A stretch of DNA of 64,000 nt from Chitinophagales bacterium (GTDB taxonomy: Bacteria; Bacteroidota; Bacteroidia; Chitinophagales; Chitinophagaceae). Location: the NCBI GenBank assembly GCA_015654595.1, contig JAATGQ010000074.1, positions 1 through 64,000 of the forward strand, in the 5' to 3' direction. This document shows, piece after piece, positions 56,253 to 64,000 of this stretch (the stretch's first letter is position 1; every line of letters begins with the position of its first letter). The translations under genes and the position numbers were made by a program. Under the pieces are notes generated by a model, which was not told the origin of the DNA, did no database searches, and saw only the letters and a program-made list of their open reading frames with translations.

Positions 56253-56280
56253 TAAATCGGAGTATACTCACTCCGATTTA
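56253..56280 (+). terminator. hairpin between peptide gene and lipoprotein gene
   Basis: TAAATCGGAGT pairs with ACTCCGATTTA, 11-base stem, six-base loop, 20 bases after the peptide stop. The T tract is poor, so partial termination or mRNA 3' protection is likely, leaving more peptide mRNA than downstream mRNA. Confidence 0.6.
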
Positions 56281-56294
56281 CCTTCCCTATTATA

Positions 56295-57494
56295 ATGAAA
56301 CCGATCAACCTCCTTATCCCGTTCCTGCTCCTCCTCCTCATGACCGCCTGCGCAAGAAGAAAGTATAATTATACCATTGTCGATCAATTACCAAAAGATT
56401 CGTCCTTCGAACAAATAGACCTGAAAAATGCAACAGGCGAAGACGTTGAATTGTCCAGCCTCGTAAAAAAGATCAGCTATATAAAATTGGAAACCAAAGA
56501 AAATTGCCTGATCGGCAATATCGATAAGATACAGTTATTCAACGATAAGATCTATATCTGTGATGAAACAAAGTCCATAGCAGTTTTTGTCTTTGACAAA
56601 CAGGGACATTTCCTTTTCAAACTCGCAAGAGGCATTGGCGCACCCGGAGAATTCACGAATCTGTCCGATTTTGTCGTCAACGAACGCGACTCCTGCATCT
56701 ATATCCTCAGCAGAAACCAGAACATGTTGCTCAAATACAGCCCTACAGGAAAATTCATCCATAACATTCACATACCGCCCTATATCGATAACTTTCAGGC
56801 ACTCAACGATGGATCATTTCTGCTGTACCGTGAATTCTGCTCGATAAAAGGCGACCCTCTTAGTAATAGCAGGCTGATGGTACTACAGCCAGATGGGAGA
56901 ATAAAGATCGGCTGGTTTACAAAAGCCATCAACACAAACATAGCCGTCTCCATTCCCGACCCCATCGTCAGCTCTATAGCCGGAACCTACTCTATTTCAC
57001 GCCCCTTCGAAAACACGATCTATTCCTTCTCACCCGGTAACCAAACCACCAAAATAAAGTACTACATAGATTTTGGCAACAACGATCTCATACAACTGGC
57101 CTCCCTGAAAAGCTTCCCCGAACTCAACCAGTTTCAACAAGCCCATTCCTTCCTGGCCGGTAATGTCATCGACAAATCCAACTACCTGTACTTTATGTTC
57201 TTTGACCGTCAACAGGCAAAATTCTATTTTAAAAATAGAAAAAACGCTGTACCTCGGGCCACCGTAATAAAACGATTGATCAACGACATTGACTTTATCC
57301 CTAACTATCCATTTTTATACGGAACGGACAGCAGCCTTGTCTCAATACTACCCTCTTACCAGCTAAAAGAACTTTATGATGCTAGTAATAAACAACAGGA
57401 CGGCAGCAAAAAAGGCCTCGATACGCTATATAAATACGGCGCCATCACACAAGAGACTGATAATCCATTAATCGCTGTATATACTCTCCAATAA
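56295..57494 (+). CDS. 6-bladed beta-propeller lipoprotein (BF3164-like)
   Basis: 399 residues. Lipoprotein signal with C19 in LLMTACARRK. The body starts EQIDLKNATGEDVELSSLV and YIKLETKENCLIGNIDKI, then the propeller blade repeats FNDKIYICDETKSIAVFVFD, GHFLFKLARGIGAPGEFTNL and GKFIHNIHIPPYIDNF, the typical text of BF3164-like proteins. They lie beside NVEALA peptide genes in Bacteroidota. Likely outer-membrane anchored, perhaps binding the peptide. Confidence 0.88.
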   Translation: MKPINLLIPFLLLLLMTACARRKYNYTIVDQLPKDSSFEQIDLKNATGEDVELSSLVKKISYIKLETKENCLIGNIDKIQLFNDKIYICDETKSIAVFVFDKQGHFLFKLARGIGAPGEFTNLSDFVVNERDSCIYILSRNQNMLLKYSPTGKFIHNIHIPPYIDNFQALNDGSFLLYREFCSIKGDPLSNSRLMVLQPDGRIKIGWFTKAINTNIAVSIPDPIVSSIAGTYSISRPFENTIYSFSPGNQTTKIKYYIDFGNNDLIQLASLKSFPELNQFQQAHSFLAGNVIDKSNYLYFMFFDRQQAKFYFKNRKNAVPRATVIKRLINDIDFIPNYPFLYGTDSSLVSILPSYQLKELYDASNKQQDGSKKGLDTLYKYGAITQETDNPLIAVYTLQ

Positions 57495-57503
57495 GCCATT
57501 CCC

Positions 57504-58172
57504 ATGCCCAACAAAAAAGCGCCATTCTTATTGTTTCTTTTGTCTGTCTATGCATTGTCTTTTTCTTCCTGTAAAGCGATCCTTATACGACACGTTTTCA
57601 ACGGATACCACCAATACTCCGGCCAGGAATTCCCAAACCTGCAAGTAGCAAAGGAAGATGGGACACATACTGAACTTTATGCCTATAAAGGCAAGGCTGT
57701 CTACCTCAATATATGGGCAACCTGGTGTAAACCTTGTATCGAAGACTTTACCTATATACAGAAAATGAATACGCTCATCACACCGTACAAAGACATCGTC
57801 ATAATCAATTTGTGCGTAAATGGTCCCAAAGAGCAATGGCTGAAAATGATCCATGAACACCCGGAGACAGGCTTGCAACTATTTTTGACAGACACCTCGA
57901 AATATGCTTTCCTTTTAAAACGCTTCAAAATTGAAGACAAAGGATTCCCCTCCTTCTTTATCCTTGACAGCAGCGACACCATCCAGGGCTCCAATATCGG
58001 CCCCGACCAGGGCATCCTGACCACATACTGTCTCGTTCAGGCACAAAAAAAGATCGACACCAGGACCGCCGCTTATAATTTCCTGAGACTGTCAAAAGAA
58101 ATGAAGCAAAAAGACAATGCCGAAACAAAGGAATTTGTCGACTTTCTAACGACCGTCTCTGCAAAACAATAA
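57504..58172 (+). CDS. TlpA-like thioredoxin-fold lipoprotein
   Basis: 222 residues. N-terminal LSVYALSFSSCKAILI has a lipobox-like cysteine at C23. The thioredoxin domain (about 42-190) has the active site WATWCKPC, C75 and C78, and a GFPSFFILD cis-proline loop. Periplasmic disulfide reductase or oxidase. It sits between the propeller lipoprotein (9 bases) and the DUF1573 fusion (17 bases), in one operon, and may act on the cysteines of the upstream peptide. Confidence 0.88.
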   Translation: MPNKKAPFLLFLLSVYALSFSSCKAILIRHVFNGYHQYSGQEFPNLQVAKEDGTHTELYAYKGKAVYLNIWATWCKPCIEDFTYIQKMNTLITPYKDIVIINLCVNGPKEQWLKMIHEHPETGLQLFLTDTSKYAFLLKRFKIEDKGFPSFFILDSSDTIQGSNIGPDQGILTTYCLVQAQKKIDTRTAAYNFLRLSKEMKQKDNAETKEFVDFLTTVSAKQ

Positions 58173-58189
58173 CCGACAATATTTCGACA

Positions 58190-59137
58190 ATGAAGCCTTT
58201 TTCCCTTATCCTCCTTTTACTCTCTCTGTCAGGCAGTATCCTGCTGGGTATCCTCTATATCAAACAACAAAAACTCATCCCTAAAGAAAAACAACAGGCG
58301 TATATCGATCATCTGCTACAAACCCATGTCTGCATGCAATCGCTCTACTCACCCCTGATCCTGAAACCTGGTACAAATGTAAAAGATGAATACAACCGAT
58401 CGTTTTCCCTGGATTCCATTATTACCAGCACTCCAGGCGAAAAACTGGTCTTTCGATTCACCGAAAACAACTGTATCGATTGTATAAAAGCGGAACTCCT
58501 GCATTTGGAAAAAATAGCGCCCGTAATCGGAAAAGACAATATCATCTTACTGGCGTCCTACACCGGAACCAATGATCTCAAATTATTCCGGAAAGCCTAT
58601 AACCCGCCTTTCTCCATCTATAATACCCCACTTGAATCTCTCGCCGGCAACCAGCTGGAAGACGCCAACCTCCCCTATTATTTCGTCCTGAACAAAGATC
58701 TTTCCCCACATCTTCTTTTTATCCCGGAAAAAACGCTTGCCGAACTGACAGAACAGTATTACAAAATGATGACAGACTACGTCACCCATAAAGCGCTCTT
58801 TAGCGACCAAAAACTCGCGGCCAACGAAACAACGATCTTCTTCCCCGACACCACCCACAACTTGAACCAACTCAAACCCGGGCGGCACATTGAAACAAAA
58901 TTCCCATTTAGAAATACAGGTAACGCTCCTCTCTTGATCAAGCTTGTAAAACCCGACTGTGGATGCACCATTGCAGAGTACCCCCGATACGCAATAAAAC
59001 CCGGCGACAGCGCCTCCATCGACATCACCTATACGACCGGCGAAACGGGGTACTTCTCCCGGCAAATCAAGGTATACAGTAATTCTATTAAAAGCCCTGC
59101 AGTGTTAAAGCTATATGGAAAGGTTTATGACAACTGA
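58190..59137 (+). CDS. thioredoxin-like plus DUF1573 fusion protein
   Basis: 315 residues. An N-terminal membrane anchor (about 5-25), a thioredoxin-like region (about 60-210) with a CIDC motif at 95-98 (FTENNCIDCIKAEL) and LPYYFVLNKD, and a C-terminal DUF1573 Ig-like domain (about 220-315) with the signature VKPDCGCTIAEYP and the IDITYTTGETG strand. The protein faces the periplasm. The pairing of a CxxC unit with DUF1573 in one chain suggests a redox partner that is docked by its Ig-like end. Its last 23 bases overlap the next gene. Confidence 0.82.
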   Translation: MKPFSLILLLLSLSGSILLGILYIKQQKLIPKEKQQAYIDHLLQTHVCMQSLYSPLILKPGTNVKDEYNRSFSLDSIITSTPGEKLVFRFTENNCIDCIKAELLHLEKIAPVIGKDNIILLASYTGTNDLKLFRKAYNPPFSIYNTPLESLAGNQLEDANLPYYFVLNKDLSPHLLFIPEKTLAELTEQYYKMMTDYVTHKALFSDQKLAANETTIFFPDTTHNLNQLKPGRHIETKFPFRNTGNAPLLIKLVKPDCGCTIAEYPRYAIKPGDSASIDITYTTGETGYFSRQIKVYSNSIKSPAVLKLYGKVYDN

Positions 59138-60635
59138 ACTCATCCAGCCCGTTTCCATCTCCATGCATATCTTTCACAGGATCTGCCTGATCATTGCGCT
59201 ATTCCTCTACCTGACAACAGCCGTCAATAGCAGCGGCTATTACCATCCCGACGAACACTACCAGATCATTGAATTCGCCGAGCTCAAACTCGGAAAAGCC
59301 ATCCCCCAGGATCTGCCCTGGGAATATAACGCCAGGATAAGATCAGCCATACAACCTTTTATCTGCTACAACATCATCGCCCTGGCTAACAGCATTGGAA
59401 TACAAGACCCCTATGACCAGGCCATTATCTTGCGTAGTCTCACAGCACTGCTGGCGCTTATATGCATACAGTCATTCGTCCGGTCCACCCTGTCCCTCGT
59501 AGAACCAGCCCTCCAAAAAAGCTATATTCTTCTGGCCTATTTTTTATGGTTTCTTCCCTTTATCAACGTCCGCTTCTCTTCGGAAACCTGGTCCGGCTTC
59601 TCCTTTCTCGCAGCCCTAGCCATCCTGCTGCGCCAGCCCCCCCAAAAAACCATCTCCTTCCTGGCCACAGGCGCATTACTTGGATTCAGTTTCCTCTGCC
59701 GCTTTCAATCGGCCATCCTGACCCTTACTCTATTTATATGGCTCCTTGTCATCCAAAAGGAAAAAGCTAAAAATCTGGCCTATATGCTTTCCTCCTTTTT
59801 GGCAGTCCTTGCGCTGGGACTACTGGCTGACAAATGGCTATATGGGCAATACACTTTTACAAGCTGGAACTACTTTAGCACAAATATTTTAAAAGATGTA
59901 TCCAGTCACTTTGGGAAAGCCCCCTGGTATTTCTACCTCCAGGAAATAGTCCTGCAACCTCTTTTTCCCCTCGGTATACTATTATCCTGCGCAATCTTGA
60001 TATTGGCCGTAAAAAAAACCGATGGCCTGATCACCTGGCTAATCGCGCTATTCATACTTGTTCACTCTGTTATCCCCCACAAGGAAGATCGTTTTCTCTT
60101 CCCCCTGGCTAATCTCGCCCCCCTCATATTAGTGCTGGCAGCCCAGGAAATAACCCGATATCGCTTTAACAAAGGCATTCGCCTTTCGGGTATTTTCCTG
60201 CTGACCGTCTTTTCCCTGATCAATCTTACCGCCCTCTGCATCATGTCCGCAAGGAGCGCCGGAACAGGCAGAATGGCAATCACACAATACATACACCAGC
60301 ACTATAGGAACAAACCGGTTAACCTGATTACAGGACCTATTGCCAATCCCTATAACCCCTGGACAATCTTTAAAGACAACTTTTATAAAGACACTCAACT
60401 CACCGAAAAAGCAATGAATGATCCCGCCGAAATATCCACCCTCATAGACTCTGCAAAAGTCAACCTGGTTGTACTCAGCAATACAACGGCCTATAGCCAG
60501 GAATTCAAGGCCCGGCTCCACCAACTTGGTTTCCACAAAAAGATCCAAAGCATTCCTGCCTGGATAGTACATACCGACAATCTTTATTATCCGGACGACC
60601 CTGCCAGTATGCTTGTACTATACGAAAGGGACTAA
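59115..60635 (+). CDS. GT22-like mannosyltransferase (Alg9/PIG-B type)
   Basis: 506 residues, about ten or more membrane helices. The first loop has YYHPDEHYQIIEFAELKLG with the acidic pair expected of GT-C enzymes, and VHSVIPHKEDRFLFPLANL contains the HKEDRF motif of GT22 lipid-linked or GPI mannosyltransferases. The sugar is unproven. Start 59115 overlaps the upstream gene; Met at 59127 and 59163 are alternatives. Second GT-C enzyme in the cluster, so a glycan is probably built on a membrane lipid or on the exported peptide. Confidence 0.82.
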   Translation: MERFMTTELIQPVSISMHIFHRICLIIALFLYLTTAVNSSGYYHPDEHYQIIEFAELKLGKAIPQDLPWEYNARIRSAIQPFICYNIIALANSIGIQDPYDQAIILRSLTALLALICIQSFVRSTLSLVEPALQKSYILLAYFLWFLPFINVRFSSETWSGFSFLAALAILLRQPPQKTISFLATGALLGFSFLCRFQSAILTLTLFIWLLVIQKEKAKNLAYMLSSFLAVLALGLLADKWLYGQYTFTSWNYFSTNILKDVSSHFGKAPWYFYLQEIVLQPLFPLGILLSCAILILAVKKTDGLITWLIALFILVHSVIPHKEDRFLFPLANLAPLILVLAAQEITRYRFNKGIRLSGIFLLTVFSLINLTALCIMSARSAGTGRMAITQYIHQHYRNKPVNLITGPIANPYNPWTIFKDNFYKDTQLTEKAMNDPAEISTLIDSAKVNLVVLSNTTAYSQEFKARLHQLGFHKKIQSIPAWIVHTDNLYYPDDPASMLVLYERD

Positions 60636-60651
60636 ATCAAAATAGACGTTT

Positions 60652-61764
60652 ATGACCCATACAAAAAAACATTTTCGCCTTATCCCCTTCCTTATATGTG
60701 TCTCACATATAGGAATATCCTGCCATTCGGATCTGAAAAAGACAACACTGCCGCTCGTTCTGGCAGAAAAGGAATATAGCTCTTCCACCATCGTCGAAAC
60801 AGCCAGGGCGGTAAAACGTCCCTTCCTGTATCTGCTTTCCGCCAACGGTAAGATCCGGTCGCTCTCGGAAGAATTGATCAACGCACCCGCCAACGGCAGA
60901 GTCGTCATCTCCAATGCCATAACCGGATCACACTTTGACAAAGGAGCCCTTATAGCACAACTGGAAACGATCACCGCCGAACTCAAACTGGAAAGAGCCC
61001 AGCTAAGCAGATTCAATGCTGAAAAGGAATACGAAAGCCAACTCCTTGGCTATCGCACACTGATAGAAAGCAAGGACTCCTCAAAAGCAGCCGCGATAAA
61101 AATGAAACTACGCATCAGCTCAGGTCTTTCATCCGCAGAACAGGATATAAAAGAAGCCAATTATGAGCTTTCCCGCTGCTATATCAAAGCCCCCTTCCCC
61201 TGCCGCTTATCCGATGTAAAGATTTTGGGACAACAGGATATAAAAGAAGGGCAGGAATTGTTCAGGATCTATGACTATAGCAATCTCGTATTGGAAATGA
61301 AGATCCTGGAGTCGGATATAAGCCTCTGCCGGAAGGGTATGCAAGCTGCCATCTCACCTATCGGTAATCCTGGAAAAAAATATGTCGCCTGCGTCTATGA
61401 CATAAACCCCTATGTAGACGACAATGGAATGGTGACCATCCGGTTAAAGATAATAACCGGCGGCCAGGAACTATTCCCCGGCATGAATTGCACCGCGGAA
61501 ATAAAGATCCCCAAAGAAAGTTCTGTCGTTGTCCCCAGGGAAGCCATCGTGTTGAAAAATGACAAACCAGTCGTGTTTGTACTCAACAAAGGATTGGCAG
61601 AATGGCATTATGTTGTTCTGGGAAAAGAAAATAGCCAGGAAGTAGAAATCGTCAACGGTCTCCACGGCGGAGAAAAAGTCATCACTTCCAACAACCTGCA
61701 ACTATCCCACGAAGCTCCTGTAAAGGAAAAACAGACCGACACAACACAGACTCAGTCCCTGTAA
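60652..61764 (+). CDS. HlyD-type RND periplasmic adaptor lipoprotein
   Basis: 370 residues. Lipobox at C24 (HIGISCHS). A barrel-sandwich half-motif APANGRVVISNAITGSHFDK, a helical hairpin (about 105-165, ELKLERAQLSRFNAEKEYE) and the second half CYIKAPFPCRLSDVKI, then beta-barrel and membrane-proximal domains ending LHGGEKVITSNNLQLSHEAP. It links the RND pump to an outer membrane channel. Encoded 22 bases before the pump gene. Confidence 0.93.
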   Translation: MTHTKKHFRLIPFLICVSHIGISCHSDLKKTTLPLVLAEKEYSSSTIVETARAVKRPFLYLLSANGKIRSLSEELINAPANGRVVISNAITGSHFDKGALIAQLETITAELKLERAQLSRFNAEKEYESQLLGYRTLIESKDSSKAAAIKMKLRISSGLSSAEQDIKEANYELSRCYIKAPFPCRLSDVKILGQQDIKEGQELFRIYDYSNLVLEMKILESDISLCRKGMQAAISPIGNPGKKYVACVYDINPYVDDNGMVTIRLKIITGGQELFPGMNCTAEIKIPKESSVVVPREAIVLKNDKPVVFVLNKGLAEWHYVVLGKENSQEVEIVNGLHGGEKVITSNNLQLSHEAPVKEKQTDTTQTQSL

Positions 61765-61786
61765 ACCCAGCAAATCAATCAAGCCG

Positions 61787-64000
61787 ATGATCCGGTATCT
61801 TATCCATCGCCCCGTCGCCGTTCTTATATCCTTTCTGGCCGTCCTGATCGCCGGCATGGCCCTTCTGCAAAAGATCCCCGTTTCCCTGCTGCCTTCTATA
61901 GACGTCCCCAGAATCGTCATCGTCGTCAACTATCCCAATACACCCGCTGCCCAGATCCAACAAAACGTCATCCGCCCTATCCAGGAAGCATTCGCCGGCG
62001 TCAGCCATCTCGCCAACATCGAAAGCGAAACCTCCGATCACACCGGGTCTGTTTACCTGACCTTTGACTATGGAACGAGAATGGACCTGGCCTATATCGA
62101 AGTCAATGAAAAAATAGATCTCCTTTCTAATTCTTTTCCACGGGATATGCCAAGACCACAGGTCATGCGGATCAACACATCCGATATCCCCGTCCTGCAT
62201 ATCCAGGTTATACCCTCCCCCGGAACAAACATGTCCGAACTTTCAACCCTGGCTGAAAAATACCTCCGACGCCGGATAGAACAGCTTGACGGTGTTTCCC
62301 TCGTCGATATGAACGGCCTTCAGCACTCCATCGTATCGGTTAACCCAGACAAACAAGCACTGGCAGCGCTCGGCGAAGATGAATCCATCCTATCGCAAAC
62401 CATCCGAAGCGTGAATCAGGACCTGGGAAGAATGACCGTACAGGAAGGTCACTACCGCTATTTCGTAACAGTAAGCAACACCGTCGGATCTATCAATGAA
62501 CTCTCAGCCCTACCCGTCAGACTAAGATCCGGCTCGATAGTCCCTCTAAAACAATTGGCCGTCATCAGCTCCCAACCTGAAACAATCTCAGGCTGCCACT
62601 TATTCAATGGAAAACAAGGGATCGTCATCACTGTCGGAAAAAGATCGGATAGCAAAATGAATGTACTCGTCCCCAAACTAAAATCACTCGTCAACCAGTT
62701 TACAAAACATTACCCTGATCTATCCTTTTCCATCACACAGGATCAAACCTTTCTTCTTGACGCTGGTATAAGCAACCTCTACCAGGACATCATTATCGGA
62801 GGCATCCTGACGATAAGCCTGCTATTCTTGTTTCTAGGAAACTGGGCCTCGCCAACATTGATGAGCATCAGCATCCCGGTATCCCTGGTGCTGACTTTCC
62901 TGTTTTTCTATTCCTTTCACCTTTCATTCAATATTATCTCCCTCTCCGGCCTCGCCCTCGGTATAGGCATGCTGATCGACAACTCGATCATTGTCGTTGA
63001 CAATATCACAAAAAAATACAACGAAAATATACCATTGACCGAAAGCTGTATAACCGGAACCAACGAAGTCGTCGTCCCCGTCATCAGCCAGGTGCTTACC
63101 ACCGTAGCCGTCTACGCTCCACTCGTGCTGCTCAATGGCATGGCCAGCTCTCTCGTAGCCGACCAAAGCATCGCCCTGACAATCTCCCTTGCCGTCTCCC
63201 TTCTCGTCGCATTTATCCTCTGCCCCATCTTGTACAACCTGTTCATGAAGGGATCCCCACAAAAAAAGAAGACAGACACCATCTTCTATATATGGATCTC
63301 GAAAGGCTACCACAAGATGGTTTACCACCTGCTAAAACACAAAGGACTCTATTTCTTTTTTACCATCGCCCTGATGCCCATCGGCTTTCTCCTCGTCAGA
63401 CAACTCCCCGTCTCAGCCCTACCCACTATCGAAAAAAGGGATGGACTGATCCTTCTCGACTGGAATACCGCCGTCTATATCAAAGAAAACCTACAACGAA
63501 CAAACCGCCTGCTGCAAGTACTTCAGCCCTTCTGCGAAACAACGGAAGCAGAAATAGGCCTACAGCAATTTCTGCAGCAACAGGAACAAAACAGCACACA
63601 AAAACTGACGCTGTATTATTCTTGTAAAACGGAATCACTCAAAAAAGCCGCGGACGAATCGATTCAAACCTTCCTTACACAAAATTACTCCAACGCTTTC
63701 CTCCGGATCATAGACGCCCCCAATGCCTTTGTCCAGCTCTTCAACGACAATACACCCTGGATTGAAGCCCGCCTGCGTCCCGTCAATGGCGATTGGAGCA
63801 ACATAGACCTCCCCCGGCTTCTCTCGCAACTCCACCAGCCCTGGACGAAAGGCTTAGGGATGATCCGACAACGCAACATGCGCATTACCCTCGACTATCA
63901 AAAAATGGCTCTGTACGGAGTCTCCAGAGCAGCCCTGGAAGATAAACTCCAACAACTCTTTGGCATATATACAATAACAGAAATGAAACACTTTGGAGAC
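61787..64000 (+). CDS. RND family efflux permease, partial at the window edge
   Basis: 738 codons are open to the end of the window; family proteins are about 1000-1040 residues, so roughly 280 are missing. Start MIRYLIHRPVAVLISFLAVL, then a periplasmic porter region and ISLSGLALGIGMLIDNSIIV as TM4. The proton-relay Asp-Asp of AcrB reads Asp-Asn here. Drives export by proton motive force, together with the adaptor just upstream. Given the cluster, the peptide or a glycolipid could be the cargo. Confidence 0.92.
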   Translation, partial: MIRYLIHRPVAVLISFLAVLIAGMALLQKIPVSLLPSIDVPRIVIVVNYPNTPAAQIQQNVIRPIQEAFAGVSHLANIESETSDHTGSVYLTFDYGTRMDLAYIEVNEKIDLLSNSFPRDMPRPQVMRINTSDIPVLHIQVIPSPGTNMSELSTLAEKYLRRRIEQLDGVSLVDMNGLQHSIVSVNPDKQALAALGEDESILSQTIRSVNQDLGRMTVQEGHYRYFVTVSNTVGSINELSALPVRLRSGSIVPLKQLAVISSQPETISGCHLFNGKQGIVITVGKRSDSKMNVLVPKLKSLVNQFTKHYPDLSFSITQDQTFLLDAGISNLYQDIIIGGILTISLLFLFLGNWASPTLMSISIPVSLVLTFLFFYSFHLSFNIISLSGLALGIGMLIDNSIIVVDNITKKYNENIPLTESCITGTNEVVVPVISQVLTTVAVYAPLVLLNGMASSLVADQSIALTISLAVSLLVAFILCPILYNLFMKGSPQKKKTDTIFYIWISKGYHKMVYHLLKHKGLYFFFTIALMPIGFLLVRQLPVSALPTIEKRDGLILLDWNTAVYIKENLQRTNRLLQVLQPFCETTEAEIGLQQFLQQQEQNSTQKLTLYYSCKTESLKKAADESIQTFLTQNYSNAFLRIIDAPNAFVQLFNDNTPWIEARLRPVNGDWSNIDLPRLLSQLHQPWTKGLGMIRQRNMRITLDYQKMALYGVSRAALEDKLQQLFGIYTITEMKHFGD

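Overview
The window looks like the chromosome of a member of the Bacteroidota, most likely the Chitinophagaceae. Supporting signs are -7 promoter boxes of the TAnnTTTG type with an upstream TTG or TTTG in front of many genes, a type III glutamine synthetase, a SusC/SusD pair run by an ECF sigma factor and a FecR anti-sigma factor, and an orphan ComA-like enzyme. Lipoproteins and SPI-type leaders end in AQ or C as is usual in the phylum. The call rests on gene content and promoters; no marker gene could be compared by search.

Layout. 1-4700: a small secreted YXWGXW-type protein, then the str genes on the minus strand (rpsL, rpsG, fusA), with a 620-base spacer carrying a dispersed repeat between rpsG and fusA. 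4700-16100: housekeeping genes (ilvE, rdgB, a thioesterase, aroE, a ComA-like gene, a TPR protein, yidC, pyrG). 16100-25000: small exported proteins, proC, hldD, purL, a frameshifted glycosyltransferase and a polytopic membrane protein. 25300-27600: glnA type III. 27600-36100: a TonB-linked uptake locus, transcribed sigma, FecR, SusC, SusD, TlpA-like. 36300-44120: cmk, a second copy of the dispersed repeat, clpC, a STAS-like protein, RNase Z, dapA, accA. 44335-47400: tRNA-Asp followed by a scar region with a recombinase remnant, an unidentified remnant, an AraC regulator with a nearby dehydratase/epimerase gene, and an FtsX-permease remnant. 47600-53900: a B12-binding radical SAM enzyme, a secreted Gfo/Idh/MocA oxidoreductase, an HxlR/SDR divergent pair, and a DUF3472 protein.

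54100-64000 is the most unusual part: a same-strand cluster with a GT-C (TMTC/PMT-like) glycosyltransferase, a short secreted peptide precursor with an NVEALA-like leader and four C-terminal cysteines, a 6-bladed propeller lipoprotein, a TlpA-like lipoprotein, a thioredoxin-like/DUF1573 fusion, a GT22-like mannosyltransferase, an HlyD-type lipoprotein adaptor and an RND pump that runs off the window. I infer a peptide maturation (disulfide, possibly glycosylation) and export island. The parts are recognisable families; the joint function is a hypothesis.

Spacers in this genome are often pyrimidine-rich on the + strand and hold repeats: a two-block dispersed element (about 3072-3420 and 37105-37409), a 45-base tandem repeat (40629-40762) and duplicated terminators (16361-16490). 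No rRNA, CRISPR array or intact insertion sequence was seen.
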